From: Meinhardsimonia xiamenensis
GTDB lineage: Bacteria; Pseudomonadota; Alphaproteobacteria; Rhodobacterales; Rhodobacteraceae
Direction: 5' to 3'
DNA length: 49,459 nt
Assembly (NCBI RefSeq): GCF_900102905.1
Contig: NZ_FNFV01000010.1
Span: forward strand, 1-49,459
In this document: piece by piece, positions 37,010-47,039 of the stretch
Layout: each line of letters starts with the position of its first letter
Numbering within the stretch: the first letter of the stretch is position 1
Position numbers and translations under genes: made by a program
Notes under the pieces: model-generated
Told to the model about the DNA's origin: nothing
The model's database searches: none
The model's input: only the letters and a program-made list of their open reading frames with translations

Positions 37010-37753
37010 TCAGTCCGAGCTCCTGACGAGGCGCAGATGGCCTCGCCGGGCTCCGGTCGCGTGGCGAAAGACCGCGGCGCCATCGGCCATCCCCGGTATG
37101 GCCGGAGCGTCCGCAGGCGCGCGCCGGGGGTCGGCCTGCGCCGGCAGATCGGGGAGCGAGGCGCGCGCGGACGCCCCGGTACGGCGGATCGAGACGCTGG
37201 CAATGGTGAAACGGCGCGGCGTGCGGCCAATGGCGCCGCGCGCCTCGAGGCACCCGAGAAAACGGCGCGCGGGCGCACCGGCTTCGCTGAGCGGCGCCAG
37301 GAACAGGCGGGCGTCAAGTGGCGGACGCCCCGTGCCACGGTCGGAATCGAGATCGAGCAGCGCGGCGCCGGGGCCCGCCTCGAGCGCGGCGATCACGCGC
37401 GCCAGCGCATCGCGCGCGTCCGGGCGGATCAGGGCGGAGAGCGGCATGCCCCGCACTTCCATGCCCATGAGGTCGCAGATCTGGCGTCCGGCAAGACGAA
37501 AGCGGATGACACCCGGCGCCACGGGCTGGGCGAGGAAGGCATGGCCAAGCGCCGCTTCGAGCCCGCGCGGGTCGATCTCGGCGCGTTCCGGCATCGCCCG
37601 GCCCGCCCGCAGCGCTTCCCAGTAGGCCTCGACCTGGGCGATGGCCGGAAAGCTCACCCCTGCGCTCCCCTCCCCACCGCGGCGGGAATCGAGCCGGATG
37701 ACCTTTGCGCCGGCAAGACTGTTGCGCACTCCATTCCACAGACCTTCCTGCAT
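37010..37753 (-). CDS. PAS_5 domain protein
   Basis: A 247-residue protein, probably cytosolic, with the alphaproteobacterial PAS_5 fold over about residues 30-175 (EAYWEALRAGRAMPERAEIDP, FRLAGRQICDLMGMEVRGMP and LFLAPLSEAG). No catalytic output domain is attached, and the C-terminal 70 residues are basic and probably disordered. PAS_5 proteins often act in stress or cell-cycle signalling, but the ligand and partner are unknown. The start at 37753 has GAGAGGG upstream. It diverges from yicC across 163 bases. Confidence 0.82.
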   Translation of the reverse strand: MQEGLWNGVRNSLAGAKVIRLDSRRGGEGSAGVSFPAIAQVEAYWEALRAGRAMPERAEIDPRGLEAALGHAFLAQPVAPGVIRFRLAGRQICDLMGMEVRGMPLSALIRPDARDALARVIAALEAGPGAALLDLDSDRGTGRPPLDARLFLAPLSEAGAPARRFLGCLEARGAIGRTPRRFTIASVSIRRTGASARASLPDLPAQADPRRAPADAPAIPGMADGAAVFRHATGARRGHLRLVRSSD

Positions 37754-37858
37754 GTCCCTCTCCCGGCCTCTCCACCGCATCGAACCCGCCGCCGGCGCCG
37801 GACGTTGCCGCTGGAGAAACCTGATGTTAACCCTACGCCCCAATTCGTTACCCGGCCG

Positions 37859-37873
37859 TTAACATGCCATGAA
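37859..37873. promoter_or_regulatory. CtrA-like site in the PAS_5/yicC gap (weak)
   Basis: TTAA at 37859 followed after 7 bases by TGAA at 37870 differs from the CtrA consensus TTAA-N7-TTAA by one base. The surrounding 163-base gap is unusually A/T-rich and contains two more TTAA words (37827, 37901). CtrA control of a PAS_5 protein would be reasonable, but chance is a real alternative. Confidence 0.2.
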
Positions 37874-37916
37874 ACCGGGCGCGGCTGTGCAAACAAAACG
37901 TTAAAGGGTAAATGCC

Positions 37917-38819
37917 ATGGTCCAGTCGATGACCGGCTATGCCGCGCGCAGCGGCGTGGGCGAGGGCGCCTGCGAGGGGTGGAGCTGGTCGTGGGAGATC
38001 CGCTCGGTGAACGGGCGGGGGCGTGACATCCGCCTTCGGCTGCCCGACTGGATCGAGGGGCTGGAGCCCGCCGTGCGCGAGGCGGTGAGCGCGCGCATCA
38101 GCCGTGGCAGCGTGACCGTGAGCCTCAGGCTCGAGCGCACGGGCGCGGCACAGGCGCTCCAGCTTGACCGGGAGGCGCTTTCCCGGACGCTCACCCAGCT
38201 CGGTGAGATCGCCGCTGCGGCGGCGGCGGCGGGCATCCCGCTTGCGCCGGCGAGTGCGGCGCAGATCCTCACCCTGCCCGGTGTTCAGAAGCCTGCACAG
38301 GGGGCCGAGGACAGCGAAGCGCTCAAGGCCGCGCTTCTTGCCGATCTCGCGGCCGCGCTCGATGCGCTCGAGGCCGCGCGCAAGGCCGAGGGCGAGGCGC
38401 TGAAGGCGGTGATCGCCGCGCAGCTCGACCGGATCGAGGCGTTCTCTGAGAAGGCCGCGCAGCTTGCCGAGGAGCGCGCCCCCCGGCAGGCCGAGGCGAT
38501 GCGCGCCGCGCTCCAGCGCGTGATGGCCAATATCGAGGGTGCCGACCCCGCCAGGCTCACGCAGGAGCTCGCGCTGATTGCGGTCAAGTCCGATGTGACC
38601 GAAGAGATCGACCGGCTGCGCGCCCATGTCGCCGCCGCGCGCAAGCTCCTTCAGGCCGAGGGTCCGGTGGGGCGCAAACTTGATTTCCTCACCCAGGAAT
38701 TCAACCGCGAGGCCAACACGCTCTGCGCCAAATCGGGCTACGCGCCGCTTACCGCCGTCGGGCTTGACCTCAAGGCGGTCATCGATCAGATGCGCGAGCA
38801 GGTGCAGAACCTGGAGTAG
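37917..38819 (+). CDS. yicC: YicC/YloC family endoribonuclease
   Basis: A 300-residue protein of a widely conserved family whose members cut RNA. The family opening VQSMTGYAARSG and the ITRGSV-like SRGSVTVSLRLER lie in the N-terminal domain; the DUF1732 C-terminal part contains EIDRLRAHV, GPVGRKLDFLTQEFNREANT and a closing KAVIDQMREQVQNLE. AAAGGG is upstream of the ATG at 37917. It heads a tightly spaced run, with gmk 3 bases after its stop, an order seen in many bacteria. Confidence 0.94.
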   Translation: MVQSMTGYAARSGVGEGACEGWSWSWEIRSVNGRGRDIRLRLPDWIEGLEPAVREAVSARISRGSVTVSLRLERTGAAQALQLDREALSRTLTQLGEIAAAAAAAGIPLAPASAAQILTLPGVQKPAQGAEDSEALKAALLADLAAALDALEAARKAEGEALKAVIAAQLDRIEAFSEKAAQLAEERAPRQAEAMRAALQRVMANIEGADPARLTQELALIAVKSDVTEEIDRLRAHVAAARKLLQAEGPVGRKLDFLTQEFNREANTLCAKSGYAPLTAVGLDLKAVIDQMREQVQNLE

Positions 38820-38822
38820 GCC

Positions 38823-39468
<646 letters not shown>

Positions 39469-39488
<20 letters not shown>

Positions 39489-40002
39489 CGGTCACGCACC
39501 GGAATTTCCGCAAAATGGCGACTATTGGGTCGCCCCCGACGCCAATCTGATCGGCCGGGTGGTGCTGGAGGAGGGCGCCTCGGTCTGGTTCGGGGCGACG
39601 CTCAGGGGCGACAATGAGCCGATCGTGATCGGCGCGGGCTCGAATGTGCAAGAGAACACGGTGATGCACACCGACATGGGTTATCCGCTCACCGTGGGCC
39701 GGAACTGCACCATCGGCCACAAGGCCATGCTGCACGGCTGCACCATCGGTGACGGCACGCTGATCGGGATGGGGGCGACGGTGCTCAACGGCGCGAAGAT
39801 CGGCCGCAACTGCCTGATCGGCGCCTGCGCGCTGATCACCGAGGGCAAGGAAATCCCCGACGGCTCGCTGGTGATGGGCGCGCCGGCGCGGGTGGTGCGC
39901 GCGCTCGACGGGCGGGCACTCGAGATGCTGGCGGCCTCGGCGCGTCACTATCAGGAGAGGATGCGGCTCTTCCGCGCGCGGATGAGGCGGGTCGATGGCT
40001 GA
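39469..40002 (+). CDS. gamma-carbonic anhydrase-like protein (left-handed beta helix)
   Basis: A 177-residue trimeric hexapeptide-repeat protein of the gamma-carbonic anhydrase/YrdA group. Repeats run from [19 protein letters not shown] to about residue 140, and metal-site histidines are in [17 protein letters not shown]-terminal helix ([16 protein letters not shown]) closes it. Family members include true anhydrases and non-catalytic ones, so activity cannot be assumed. The start at 39469 lies inside gmk (20-base overlap), and the stop overlaps the next gene by ATGGCTGA. Confidence 0.9.
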
Positions 40003-41188
40003 GCGCCCGCTGACCCCGCGCAGCCTTCCCTGGCCGGAGAGTGCTGCGCGGCCCATCGGTGCGCCGATCCAGCCCTCGGTCGTCTATGCCGCCGAGAGCC
40101 CCGATGCGCTCGATGCGCAATACGAGGGGCGTGCGCACGGTTACACCTACGCCCGCGAGGGGCATCCCAACGCCGACCGGCTGGCTGCGCTCATCAGCGC
40201 GATGGAGAGGGTAGAGGGCGGGCTTGTCACCGGCTCGGGGATGGCGGCGGTGGCGGCGGTGCTGATGGGGCTGACCCGCGCCGGCGACCATGTGCTGGGC
40301 GGCGATCAGCTCTATGGCCGCTCGCTCAGGATGATGAGCGAGGAGCTGCCGCGCCTGGGCATCAGCACCTCGCTTGCCGATCCCACGGACGCAGAGGCCT
40401 TCGCCGCGGCGATCACGCCCCAAACGCGGCTCATCCTGATCGAGGCGGTCTCGAACCCCACGCTGCGGGTGGCCGATCTCGAGGCGATTGCGCGCATGGC
40501 GCGCGAGCGGGGCATCCTGCTGGCCGTGGACAATACCTTCACCACGCCGCGCGCGCTCAGGCCCTTCGATCTCGGGGCCGACATCGTCATCCACTCCGTC
40601 ACCAAGCTCATGGCCGGGCATTCGGATGCCACGCTCGGCTGGGTGGGCGCGCGCGATGCGGCGCTCCTTGAGCGGATGCGCGCCTTCGCGGTGACGCTGG
40701 GGCTCACCCCGAGCCCGTTTGACTGCTGGCTGGCCGAGCGCGGGCTGATGACCTTCGAGCTGCGCCACGAGCGCGCCGAGGCCAATGCCGCAAGGCTTGC
40801 CGAGGCGCTCGCCGGGCATCCGGGCGTCAGGCGCGTGCTCTATCCCGGCCGGGCCGATCACCCCGACCATGCGCGCGCCCGCGCGCTTCTGGGCGGGCGC
40901 TGGGGCAACATGGTCTCCTTCGAGATCGCCGGCGGGCGGGCGGCGGCCAATGCGCTGGTGCGCGCCGCGCCCGAAATCGCCTTTGCACCCACGCTGGGGG
41001 ATGTGGCGACCACGCTGTCGCATCCGGCAAGCTCCTCGCACCGCGCGCTCGGCCCCGAGGCGCGCGCCGCGCTCGGCATCTCGGAGGGCTTCTTCCGGGT
41101 CTCGGTGGGCGTGGAGGATCCGCAGGCGCTCATTTCCGCCTTCGGGCGCGCCATCGACGCCGCAGCGGAGGCCGGGGAGCGGGCATGA
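39995..41188 (+). CDS. metC: Cys/Met metabolism PLP-dependent enzyme (cystathionine beta-lyase type)
   Basis: A 397-residue fold-type I PLP enzyme. The catalytic lysine is K204 ([12 protein letters not shown]), with D179 (AVDNTF) pairing to the cofactor, and [10 protein letters not shown] (50-59) at the start of the active site. Cystathionine beta-lyase is the closest named relative, but gamma-lyase/synthase activities share these motifs, so the symbol is tentative. It overlaps the upstream gene by 8 bases and phoR downstream by ATGA. Confidence 0.85.
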   Translation: MAERPLTPRSLPWPESAARPIGAPIQPSVVYAAESPDALDAQYEGRAHGYTYAREGHPNADRLAALISAMERVEGGLVTGSGMAAVAAVLMGLTRAGDHVLGGDQLYGRSLRMMSEELPRLGISTSLADPTDAEAFAAAITPQTRLILIEAVSNPTLRVADLEAIARMARERGILLAVDNTFTTPRALRPFDLGADIVIHSVTKLMAGHSDATLGWVGARDAALLERMRAFAVTLGLTPSPFDCWLAERGLMTFELRHERAEANAARLAEALAGHPGVRRVLYPGRADHPDHARARALLGGRWGNMVSFEIAGGRAAANALVRAAPEIAFAPTLGDVATTLSHPASSSHRALGPEARAALGISEGFFRVSVGVEDPQALISAFGRAIDAAAEAGERA

Positions 41189-42225
41189 CGCCGCAGGAGG
41201 CACGCGCGCTCATCGCCGCGGTGCCGATGCCGCTGCTCCTTGTCGGGCCAGACGGGCGCATCGTCGCCGCCAACCCGCGCGCCGAGGCGCTGTTCGGCAC
41301 CTCCTTGGCCGGGCGGCTCTATGGCAGTGTGCTGCGCCGGCCGGGGCTCCTTTCGGCCATCGAGGCGGCGCTGGCCGGGCGCGCGGCACCGGGCACCCCT
41401 GCGACCGGAGCGTTCACGGTGAGCGCCGCTTCAGGCGACATGCGCTACCGCGTCACCGCCGAGCCGCTCGAGGGCGGGCAGGGGGTGCTGGTGGCTGCGG
41501 AGGATGTCAGCCACCTCTCCGAGGTCGTCCAGCAGCGGCGCGACTTCGTGGCCAATGTCAGCCACGAGCTGCGCACGCCGCTCACCGCGCTTCTCGGCTT
41601 CATCGAGACGCTGCGCGGCCCCGCCCGCGACGATCCGGCCGCGCGCGAGCGCTTCCTTGCCACCATGGCGCGGGAGGCGGAGCGGATGAACCGGCTTGTC
41701 TCCGACCTTCTTTCGCTCTCCCGCGTGGAGGCGGAGGAGCGCATCCGCCCGACCGCGCCGGTCGATCTCACCGCCGTGCTGAGGGCGGTGCGCGCCTCGC
41801 TGGCGCCCGCGGCCGAGGAGGCGGGTGTTGCGCTCGAATTCGTGTTGCCGGATGCGCGGGTAGTGGTGCCGGGCGACGCGGACCAGCTGACACAGGTGTT
41901 CATGAACCTCGCGGAGAACGCCGTCAAGTACGGGGGGCGGACTGTCCGGGTGGTGATGCACCCACCGGCGCCGGAGACAGCCCTGCGGGGCGAGGCGGTG
42001 CGCGTGGACGTCGTGGACGATGGCGAGGGAATTGCCCCCGAACACATTCCCCGCATCACCGAGAGGTTCTACCGCGTCGATTCGCACCGATCGCGCGAAA
42101 AGGGCGGCACGGGCCTTGGCCTTGCCATCGTCAAGCACATCGTCAGCCGCCATCGGGGCCGGCTGCGCATTGCCAGCCAGCCGGGCAAGGGAAGCGAGTT
42201 TTCCGTTTATATACCAGCAAGTTAG
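41185..42225 (+). CDS. phoR: phosphate sensor histidine kinase PhoR (soluble form)
   Basis: A 346-residue kinase of the PhoR-PhoB system, which passes phosphate to PhoB when external phosphate is low. A PAS domain (about 8-105) is followed by HisKA with H127 (FVANVSHELRTPLTALLGF) and a HATPase domain (NLAENAVKYGG, DGEGIAP, KGGTGLGLAIVKHIV). There is no membrane helix or extracytoplasmic part, so sensing must go through the transport proteins and PhoU. It overlaps metC by ATGA and stands just before the Pho box and pst genes. Confidence 0.92.
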   Translation: MTPQEARALIAAVPMPLLLVGPDGRIVAANPRAEALFGTSLAGRLYGSVLRRPGLLSAIEAALAGRAAPGTPATGAFTVSAASGDMRYRVTAEPLEGGQGVLVAAEDVSHLSEVVQQRRDFVANVSHELRTPLTALLGFIETLRGPARDDPAARERFLATMAREAERMNRLVSDLLSLSRVEAEERIRPTAPVDLTAVLRAVRASLAPAAEEAGVALEFVLPDARVVVPGDADQLTQVFMNLAENAVKYGGRTVRVVMHPPAPETALRGEAVRVDVVDDGEGIAPEHIPRITERFYRVDSHRSREKGGTGLGLAIVKHIVSRHRGRLRIASQPGKGSEFSVYIPAS

Positions 42226-42285
42226 ACGAAAATGCTGAAGCTGCGTGGGGCCTCGTGGGTCAAAATTCCTTCCCGAGCCGGGGCA

Positions 42286-42314
42286 CTGTCATCAAACTGT
42301 TACGTCTCTGTCAC
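42286..42314 (+). promoter_or_regulatory. Pho box (three phased 7-bp repeats)
   Basis: CTGTCAT (42286-42292), CTGTTAC (42297-42303) and CTGTCAC (42308-42314) are exactly 11 bases apart and match the PhoB-binding consensus closely, with A-rich 4-base spacers. They lie 78 bases before the pstS ATG, so PhoB probably activates pstSCAB-phoUB and thereby its own synthesis. Confidence 0.95.
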
Positions 42315-42392
42315 AAAAGCTTGGCGGCCCGCCACTAGCACAGGCGCCGGGAAACGCCCGCTACGGGCGCCCGAAGCTGACAGGAGTTGAAC

Positions 42393-43433
42393 ATGAGACT
42401 TGCGACACTGGCCGTCTCCGCGCTTTCCGTCGCGGCGCTCTCGGCCTCGGCCGCGGCAGCGCGCGATGCCATCCGCGTCGTCGGATCTTCCACCGTCTTT
42501 CCCTACACCCAGGCGGTGGCGGAGCAGTTCGTCAACAACACCGGCGCGCCTTCGCCGATCGTGGAGTCGACCGGCACCGGCGGCGGCATGAAGATCTTCT
42601 GCGCGGGCATCGGCGAGGCCCATCCCGACGTCACCGGCGCGAGCCGCGCCATGAAGCGCTCGGAGTGGGATCTGTGCATCTCCAATGGCGTCGATGACAT
42701 CTCGGAGGCGCTGATCGGCTATGACGGGCTGTCCATCGCCATCTCGCGCCAGAACGACTTCGACTGGGATCTGACGCTGGGCCAGGTGTATCTGGCGCTC
42801 GCTGCGCAGGTGCCGGTGAACGGTGAATGGGTGGACAACCCCTATCGCAAGTGGTCGGAGATCGACCCCTCGCTGCCGGATGTGGAGATCCTCGCCTTCG
42901 GCCCGCCGCCGACCTCGGGCACCCGAGATGCCTTCGTGGAGCTTGCCATGCACGCGGGCTGCGAGGAGCTCGACTATGTGAAGAACGGCGGCTTCGACTC
43001 GAAGTGGGTCAAGGAAAACTGCTCGCGCATGCGCACCGACGGCCCCTTCGTGGAGGCGGGCGAGAACGACAACCTCATCGTTCAGCGGCTGGAGGCCGAC
43101 CCCCATGCTATCGGCATCTTCGGCTACTCCTTCCTCTATGAAAACCTCGACCGGCTGAAGCCGGTGAATATCGAGGGCGTGGAGCCGAGCCTCGAGACCA
43201 TCGCCGACAAGTCCTACCCCATTTCGCGGCCGCTCTACATCTACGTCAAGAACCCGCATCGTGGGGTGATCCCCTACCTCGAGGAGTTCATCGAGGAATA
43301 CATGTCGGAAGAGGCGCTTGGGCCGGACGGCTACCTTGCCGAGCGCGGTCTGGTGACGCTCCCCGACGATCTGCGCGCTGAGGTGCAGGATCGGGTGCTG
43401 AACGCCGAGCCGATGGAGCCTCCGGCCGAATGA
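42393..43433 (+). CDS. pstS: phosphate ABC transporter, substrate-binding protein
   Basis: A 346-residue periplasmic protein that binds phosphate with high affinity. A signal peptide (RLATLAVSALSVAALSASAAA) precedes the family opening RVVGSSTVFPYTQAVAEQFV. Phosphate-contact segments are visible: STGTGGGMKIF, VTGASRAM, GPPPTSGTRD. CAGGAG is 8 bases before the ATG at 42393; an in-frame TTG at 42387 is less likely. It is first in the Pho-box-controlled operon. Confidence 0.94.
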   Translation: MRLATLAVSALSVAALSASAAAARDAIRVVGSSTVFPYTQAVAEQFVNNTGAPSPIVESTGTGGGMKIFCAGIGEAHPDVTGASRAMKRSEWDLCISNGVDDISEALIGYDGLSIAISRQNDFDWDLTLGQVYLALAAQVPVNGEWVDNPYRKWSEIDPSLPDVEILAFGPPPTSGTRDAFVELAMHAGCEELDYVKNGGFDSKWVKENCSRMRTDGPFVEAGENDNLIVQRLEADPHAIGIFGYSFLYENLDRLKPVNIEGVEPSLETIADKSYPISRPLYIYVKNPHRGVIPYLEEFIEEYMSEEALGPDGYLAERGLVTLPDDLRAEVQDRVLNAEPMEPPAE

Positions 43434-43481
43434 TTTCGGTGGCGCGCCCGCCGCGCCCGTGACAAACACGCGCCGCTCCGG

Positions 43482-43503
43482 CCGCCCTCGGGCGCCGGGG
43501 CGG
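43482..43503 (+). terminator. candidate intercistronic hairpin between pstS and pstC
   Basis: CCGCCC (43482-43487) and GGGCGG (43498-43503) can pair around a 10-base loop, with a G-T pair outside. It may protect the pstS message or limit read-through into the permease genes. No T run follows. The stem is short, so this is tentative. Confidence 0.35.
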
Positions 43504-43521
43504 TCTGCAGAATGAAGGACG

Positions 43522-44907
43522 ATGCTCGCCATGCCGCTTCTGGCCTTTCTCGTTCTCCTGGGGCTCTCGGTTCTGGGCTACATCTGGAACCGCCAGGCCG
43601 CCGCGGCGCTTGCCCGGCGGGGGGAGAGGCTGCACTCGCTCGAAAGCTTCCACGGCGCCTATGCCTTTCTGACCGCCTTCGTGCCGGTGACGATCCTCCT
43701 GCTCGTCTGGCTTCTGGCGCAGGGGCCGGTGATCGACTGGCTGGTGATGCGCTCGCTGCCCGAGGCGGCGCTCACGGGGGCGGACGAGGGCGCGCGTCAG
43801 CTCATCCTCGCCGAGATCAAGTCGATTGCGGGCGGGCGCGTCTTCGGCACGCCCGAGCCGTGGAAGGTGGAGGCGGCGGAGCGGCTTCTGGCGATACGCG
43901 CGGCCTCGGGTTGGGCGCTTGTCTCGGTGGTGGCGGTCCTTGCCGCGGCGCTTACCTTGCGCGCGCGTGCCCGCGTGGCGCCGGAGTTCCGGGCCCGTCA
44001 CCGGGTGGAACGCATCGTGCTGTGGCTGATGGTTGCCTGCGCGACGGTGGCGATCTTCGTGACCATCGGCATCGTCGCCTCGCTGATGATCGAGACCTCG
44101 CGCTTCTTCGCCAAGGTGCCCTTCACCGAGTTCTTCTTCGGCCTGAACTGGGAGCCGCAGATTCCGCTGCGCGAGGACCAGATCGCCGCCGAGGGCGCCT
44201 TCGGCTGGATTCCGGTGATCTGGGGGACGCTGATGATCACCGTCATCGCGCTCGTGGTCGCGGTGCCGGTGGGCTTGATGAGCGCGATCTACCTCAACGA
44301 ATTCGCCCCCGCGCGGCTGCGCGCGGTCGCCAAGCCGGTGCTGGAAATTCTCGCGGGCGTGCCGACCGTCGTCTACGGCTTCTTCGCCATCCTCGTGGTG
44401 GCGCCGGCGCTGCGGACGGCGGGGCAGGGGGTGGGGCTCGACGTCTCGCCCAACACCGCGCTCGCGGCCGGTTCGGTGATGGGGATCATGCTCATTCCCT
44501 TCATCTCCTCCTTTGCTGATGATGCCCTCTCGGCGGTGCCGCAGGCGCTGCGCGACGGCGCGCTCGGGCTCGGGGCGACGCGGGCGGAGATGATGACGAC
44601 GGTGCTGTTTCCGGCCGCCATTCCGGGCATCGTCGGCGGCGTGCTGCTTGCGGTGAGCCGCGCCATCGGCGAGACGATGATCGTGGTGATGGCCGCGGGG
44701 CTCATTGCCAAGCTCACCCTCAACCCGCTCGACTCGGTCACCACCGTGACGGTGCAGATCGTCACGCTCCTGATCGGCGATACCGCCTTCGACAACCCCA
44801 AGACGCTCGCCGCCTTCGCGCTTGGCATGATGCTCTTTGTCATCACGCTGGGCATCAACGTTCTGGCACTCAGGATCGTCCGCAAGTACCGGGAAGCCTA
44901 TGACTGA
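43522..44907 (+). CDS. pstC: phosphate ABC transporter, permease PstC
   Basis: A 461-residue inner-membrane protein, of the longer form found in alphaproteobacteria. Two helices and a cytoplasmic-charged stretch (about 1-75) precede the six-helix core that begins near RIVLWLMVACATVAIFVT. EAA-loop residues are in ALRDGALGLGATRAEMMTTV. Either ATG 43522 or 43531 may be the start; the second has better spacing from AAGGA. It ends inside an 8-base overlap with pstA. Confidence 0.93.
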   Translation: MLAMPLLAFLVLLGLSVLGYIWNRQAAAALARRGERLHSLESFHGAYAFLTAFVPVTILLLVWLLAQGPVIDWLVMRSLPEAALTGADEGARQLILAEIKSIAGGRVFGTPEPWKVEAAERLLAIRAASGWALVSVVAVLAAALTLRARARVAPEFRARHRVERIVLWLMVACATVAIFVTIGIVASLMIETSRFFAKVPFTEFFFGLNWEPQIPLREDQIAAEGAFGWIPVIWGTLMITVIALVVAVPVGLMSAIYLNEFAPARLRAVAKPVLEILAGVPTVVYGFFAILVVAPALRTAGQGVGLDVSPNTALAAGSVMGIMLIPFISSFADDALSAVPQALRDGALGLGATRAEMMTTVLFPAAIPGIVGGVLLAVSRAIGETMIVVMAAGLIAKLTLNPLDSVTTVTVQIVTLLIGDTAFDNPKTLAAFALGMMLFVITLGINVLALRIVRKYREAYD

Positions 44908-46192
44908 CACCACCCCCACGCTGCACGGCATCGCCCGGCCCTCTGCGCAGGAGGCCGCGCGCCATCTCGCCCGCCGCAAGCGCCGGCAGAGGCGCCTTGT
45001 AGCCTATGGGCTTGCGGCCATTGCCTTTGCCTTCCTGATGCTGGCCATCCTCGTGGGCTCGCTTGTGGTCTCCGGCGCCAAGGCCTTCGTGCAGACCCAT
45101 GTCACGCTCGAAGTCTTCGTCGATCCGGCCGAGATCAGGGCCGACCGGCTGCCGCGCGGGGGCTTCAAGGACGTCCTGCAAGCCGCTCTCCAGAAACAGA
45201 TTCCCGGTATCGAGGACAGGAAGGACGCGAAGCGACTTCTGGGCATTCTCTCGAACGGCGCGCAGTTCATGCTGCGCGACATGGTGGTGGCCGACCCTTC
45301 GCTCATCGGGGAGACGATCAAGCTGACGGTGCCGGTCTCCGACCCCTATGACCAGCTTGCCAAGGGCGAGATCGACCCCGAGACACCGGAGGAGTTCCGC
45401 CGGCTGAAGGATGACGAGATCGCCTGGTTCCGCACGCTTGAGGAGAAGGGGCTTGTCTCGATGCCCTTCAACTGGGCGCTCTTCACCAACGCCGACAGCC
45501 GCTTTCCCGAGCTTGCGGGGCTCAAGGGGGCGCTCATGGGCTCCTTCTGGGCGCTTCTGGTATGTTTCGTGATCTCCTTTCCCCTCGGGATCGGTGCGGC
45601 GATCTATCTCGAGGAGTTCGGGCGCAAGAACCGCGTCGCCGACATCATCGAGGTCAACATCAACAACCTCGCCGCCGTGCCGTCGGTGGTGTTCGGGCTT
45701 CTGGCGCTGGCGGTGTTCCTCGGCTGGTTCGGCCTGCCGCGCTCGGCCCCGCTCGTGGGCGGCATGACGCTGGCGCTGATGACGCTGCCCACCATCATCA
45801 TCGCCACGCGCGCCGCCCTCAAGGCGGTGCCGCCCTCGATCCGCGAGGCGGCACTGGGGGTAGGGGCCTCGAACCAGCAGGTGGTCTTCCACCATGTGCT
45901 GCCGCTTGCCATGCCCGGCATTCTCACCGGCACCATCATCGGGCTTGCGCAGGCGCTTGGCGAGACGGCGCCGCTGCTGCTGATCGGCATGAACGCCTTC
46001 ATCACCTCCGCGCCCGCCTCGCCGATGGATGCAGCCACCGCCCTGCCCACCCAGATCTTCATCTGGGCCGACAGCCCCGAGCGCGGCTTCGTTGCGCGCA
46101 CCTCGGCGGCGATCCTGGTGCTTTTGGGCTTTCTCATTGCAATGAACGCGCTCGCCATCTTCCTGCGGGCAAGGTTCGAGCGGAAATGGTAG
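44900..46192 (+). CDS. pstA: phosphate ABC transporter, permease PstA
   Basis: A 430-residue inner-membrane protein with a long extracytoplasmic domain (about 50-200, including [13 protein letters not shown] and the family DUF3333-like region) between the first helix and the five-helix core. The EAA loop reads [18 protein letters not shown]. The start at 44900 overlaps pstC by 8 bases (ATGACTGA). A long frame extends upstream but lies inside pstC. pstB begins 1 base after its stop. Confidence 0.93.
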   Translation: MTDTTPTLHGIARPSAQEAARHLARRKRRQRRLVAYGLAAIAFAFLMLAILVGSLVVSGAKAFVQTHVTLEVFVDPAEIRADRLPRGGFKDVLQAALQKQIPGIEDRKDAKRLLGILSNGAQFMLRDMVVADPSLIGETIKLTVPVSDPYDQLAKGEIDPETPEEFRRLKDDEIAWFRTLEEKGLVSMPFNWALFTNADSRFPELAGLKGALMGSFWALLVCFVISFPLGIGAAIYLEEFGRKNRVADIIEVNINNLAAVPSVVFGLLALAVFLGWFGLPRSAPLVGGMTLALMTLPTIIIATRAALKAVPPSIREAALGVGASNQQVVFHHVLPLAMPGILTGTIIGLAQALGETAPLLLIGMNAFITSAPASPMDAATALPTQIFIWADSPERGFVARTSAAILVLLGFLIAMNALAIFLRARFERKW

Positions 46193-46193
46193 G

Positions 46194-47018
46194 ATGACCG
46201 AGATGGATGCAAGCAACCCCGCGACCGCCCTTGCCATCGACGAGACGGCAGAGGCCGAGGGCCGCGTCAAGATCATGGCCCGCGGGGTGAACGTCTGGTA
46301 TGGCGACACCCACGCGATCAAGGATGTGAGCGTGGACATCCTCGACCGCACGGTGACCGCCTTCATCGGGCCGTCGGGCTGCGGAAAATCGACCTTCCTG
46401 CGCTGTCTCAACCGGATGAACGACACCATCGACGTGGCGCGGGTCACGGGCGAGATCCGGCTTGACGGCGAAGACATCTATGCCCCCGGCGTCGATCCGG
46501 TGCAGCTCAGGGCGCGGGTGGGGATGGTGTTTCAGAAGCCCAACCCCTTCCCGAAGTCGATCTACGACAACGTCGCCTATGGCCCCCGCATCCATGGGCT
46601 CGCGCGCACGCGGGCCGATCTTGACCGTATCGTGGAAGACAGCCTGCGCCGCGCCGCGCTGTGGGACGAGGTGAAGGACCGGCTCAACGAGCCCGGCACG
46701 GGGCTTTCGGGCGGCCAGCAGCAGCGACTGTGCATTGCCCGGGCGATCGCCACCTCGCCGGAGGTGCTCCTGATGGACGAGCCGGCCTCGGCGCTCGACC
46801 CCATCGCCACCGCCCAGATCGAGGAGCTCATCGACGAGCTCAGAGAGAATTTCTCGGTGGTGATCGTCACCCATTCGATGCAGCAGGCCGCGCGCGTGAG
46901 CCAGCGCACGGCCTTCTTCCACCTGGGCGAGCTCGTCGAGTTCGGCGAGACGCCGCAGATCTTCACCAACCCGCGCGATCCGCGCACCGAGAGCTACATC
47001 ACGGGCCGGATCGGTTAA
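46194..47018 (+). CDS. pstB: phosphate ABC transporter, ATP-binding protein
   Basis: A 274-residue ATPase. Walker A is GPSGCGKST (59-67), the signature LSGGQ (171-175) and Walker B ends LLMDEP (192-197), followed by the switch His in [26 protein letters not shown] is characteristic of PstB. A short acidic lead (about 1-25) precedes the fold. It starts 1 base after pstA and is followed 21 bases later by phoU. Confidence 0.97.
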   Translation: MTEMDASNPATALAIDETAEAEGRVKIMARGVNVWYGDTHAIKDVSVDILDRTVTAFIGPSGCGKSTFLRCLNRMNDTIDVARVTGEIRLDGEDIYAPGVDPVQLRARVGMVFQKPNPFPKSIYDNVAYGPRIHGLARTRADLDRIVEDSLRRAALWDEVKDRLNEPGTGLSGGQQQRLCIARAIATSPEVLLMDEPASALDPIATAQIEELIDELRENFSVVIVTHSMQQAARVSQRTAFFHLGELVEFGETPQIFTNPRDPRTESYITGRIG

Positions 47019-47039
47019 CGCAAGCGCAGGGGCCAGATC

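Noticed and set aside
43288-46477. Long minus-strand open frames opposite pstC, pstA and pstB
   Set aside because: His/Arg/Asp-rich low-complexity products typical of antisense frames; the plus-strand genes have full family motifs.
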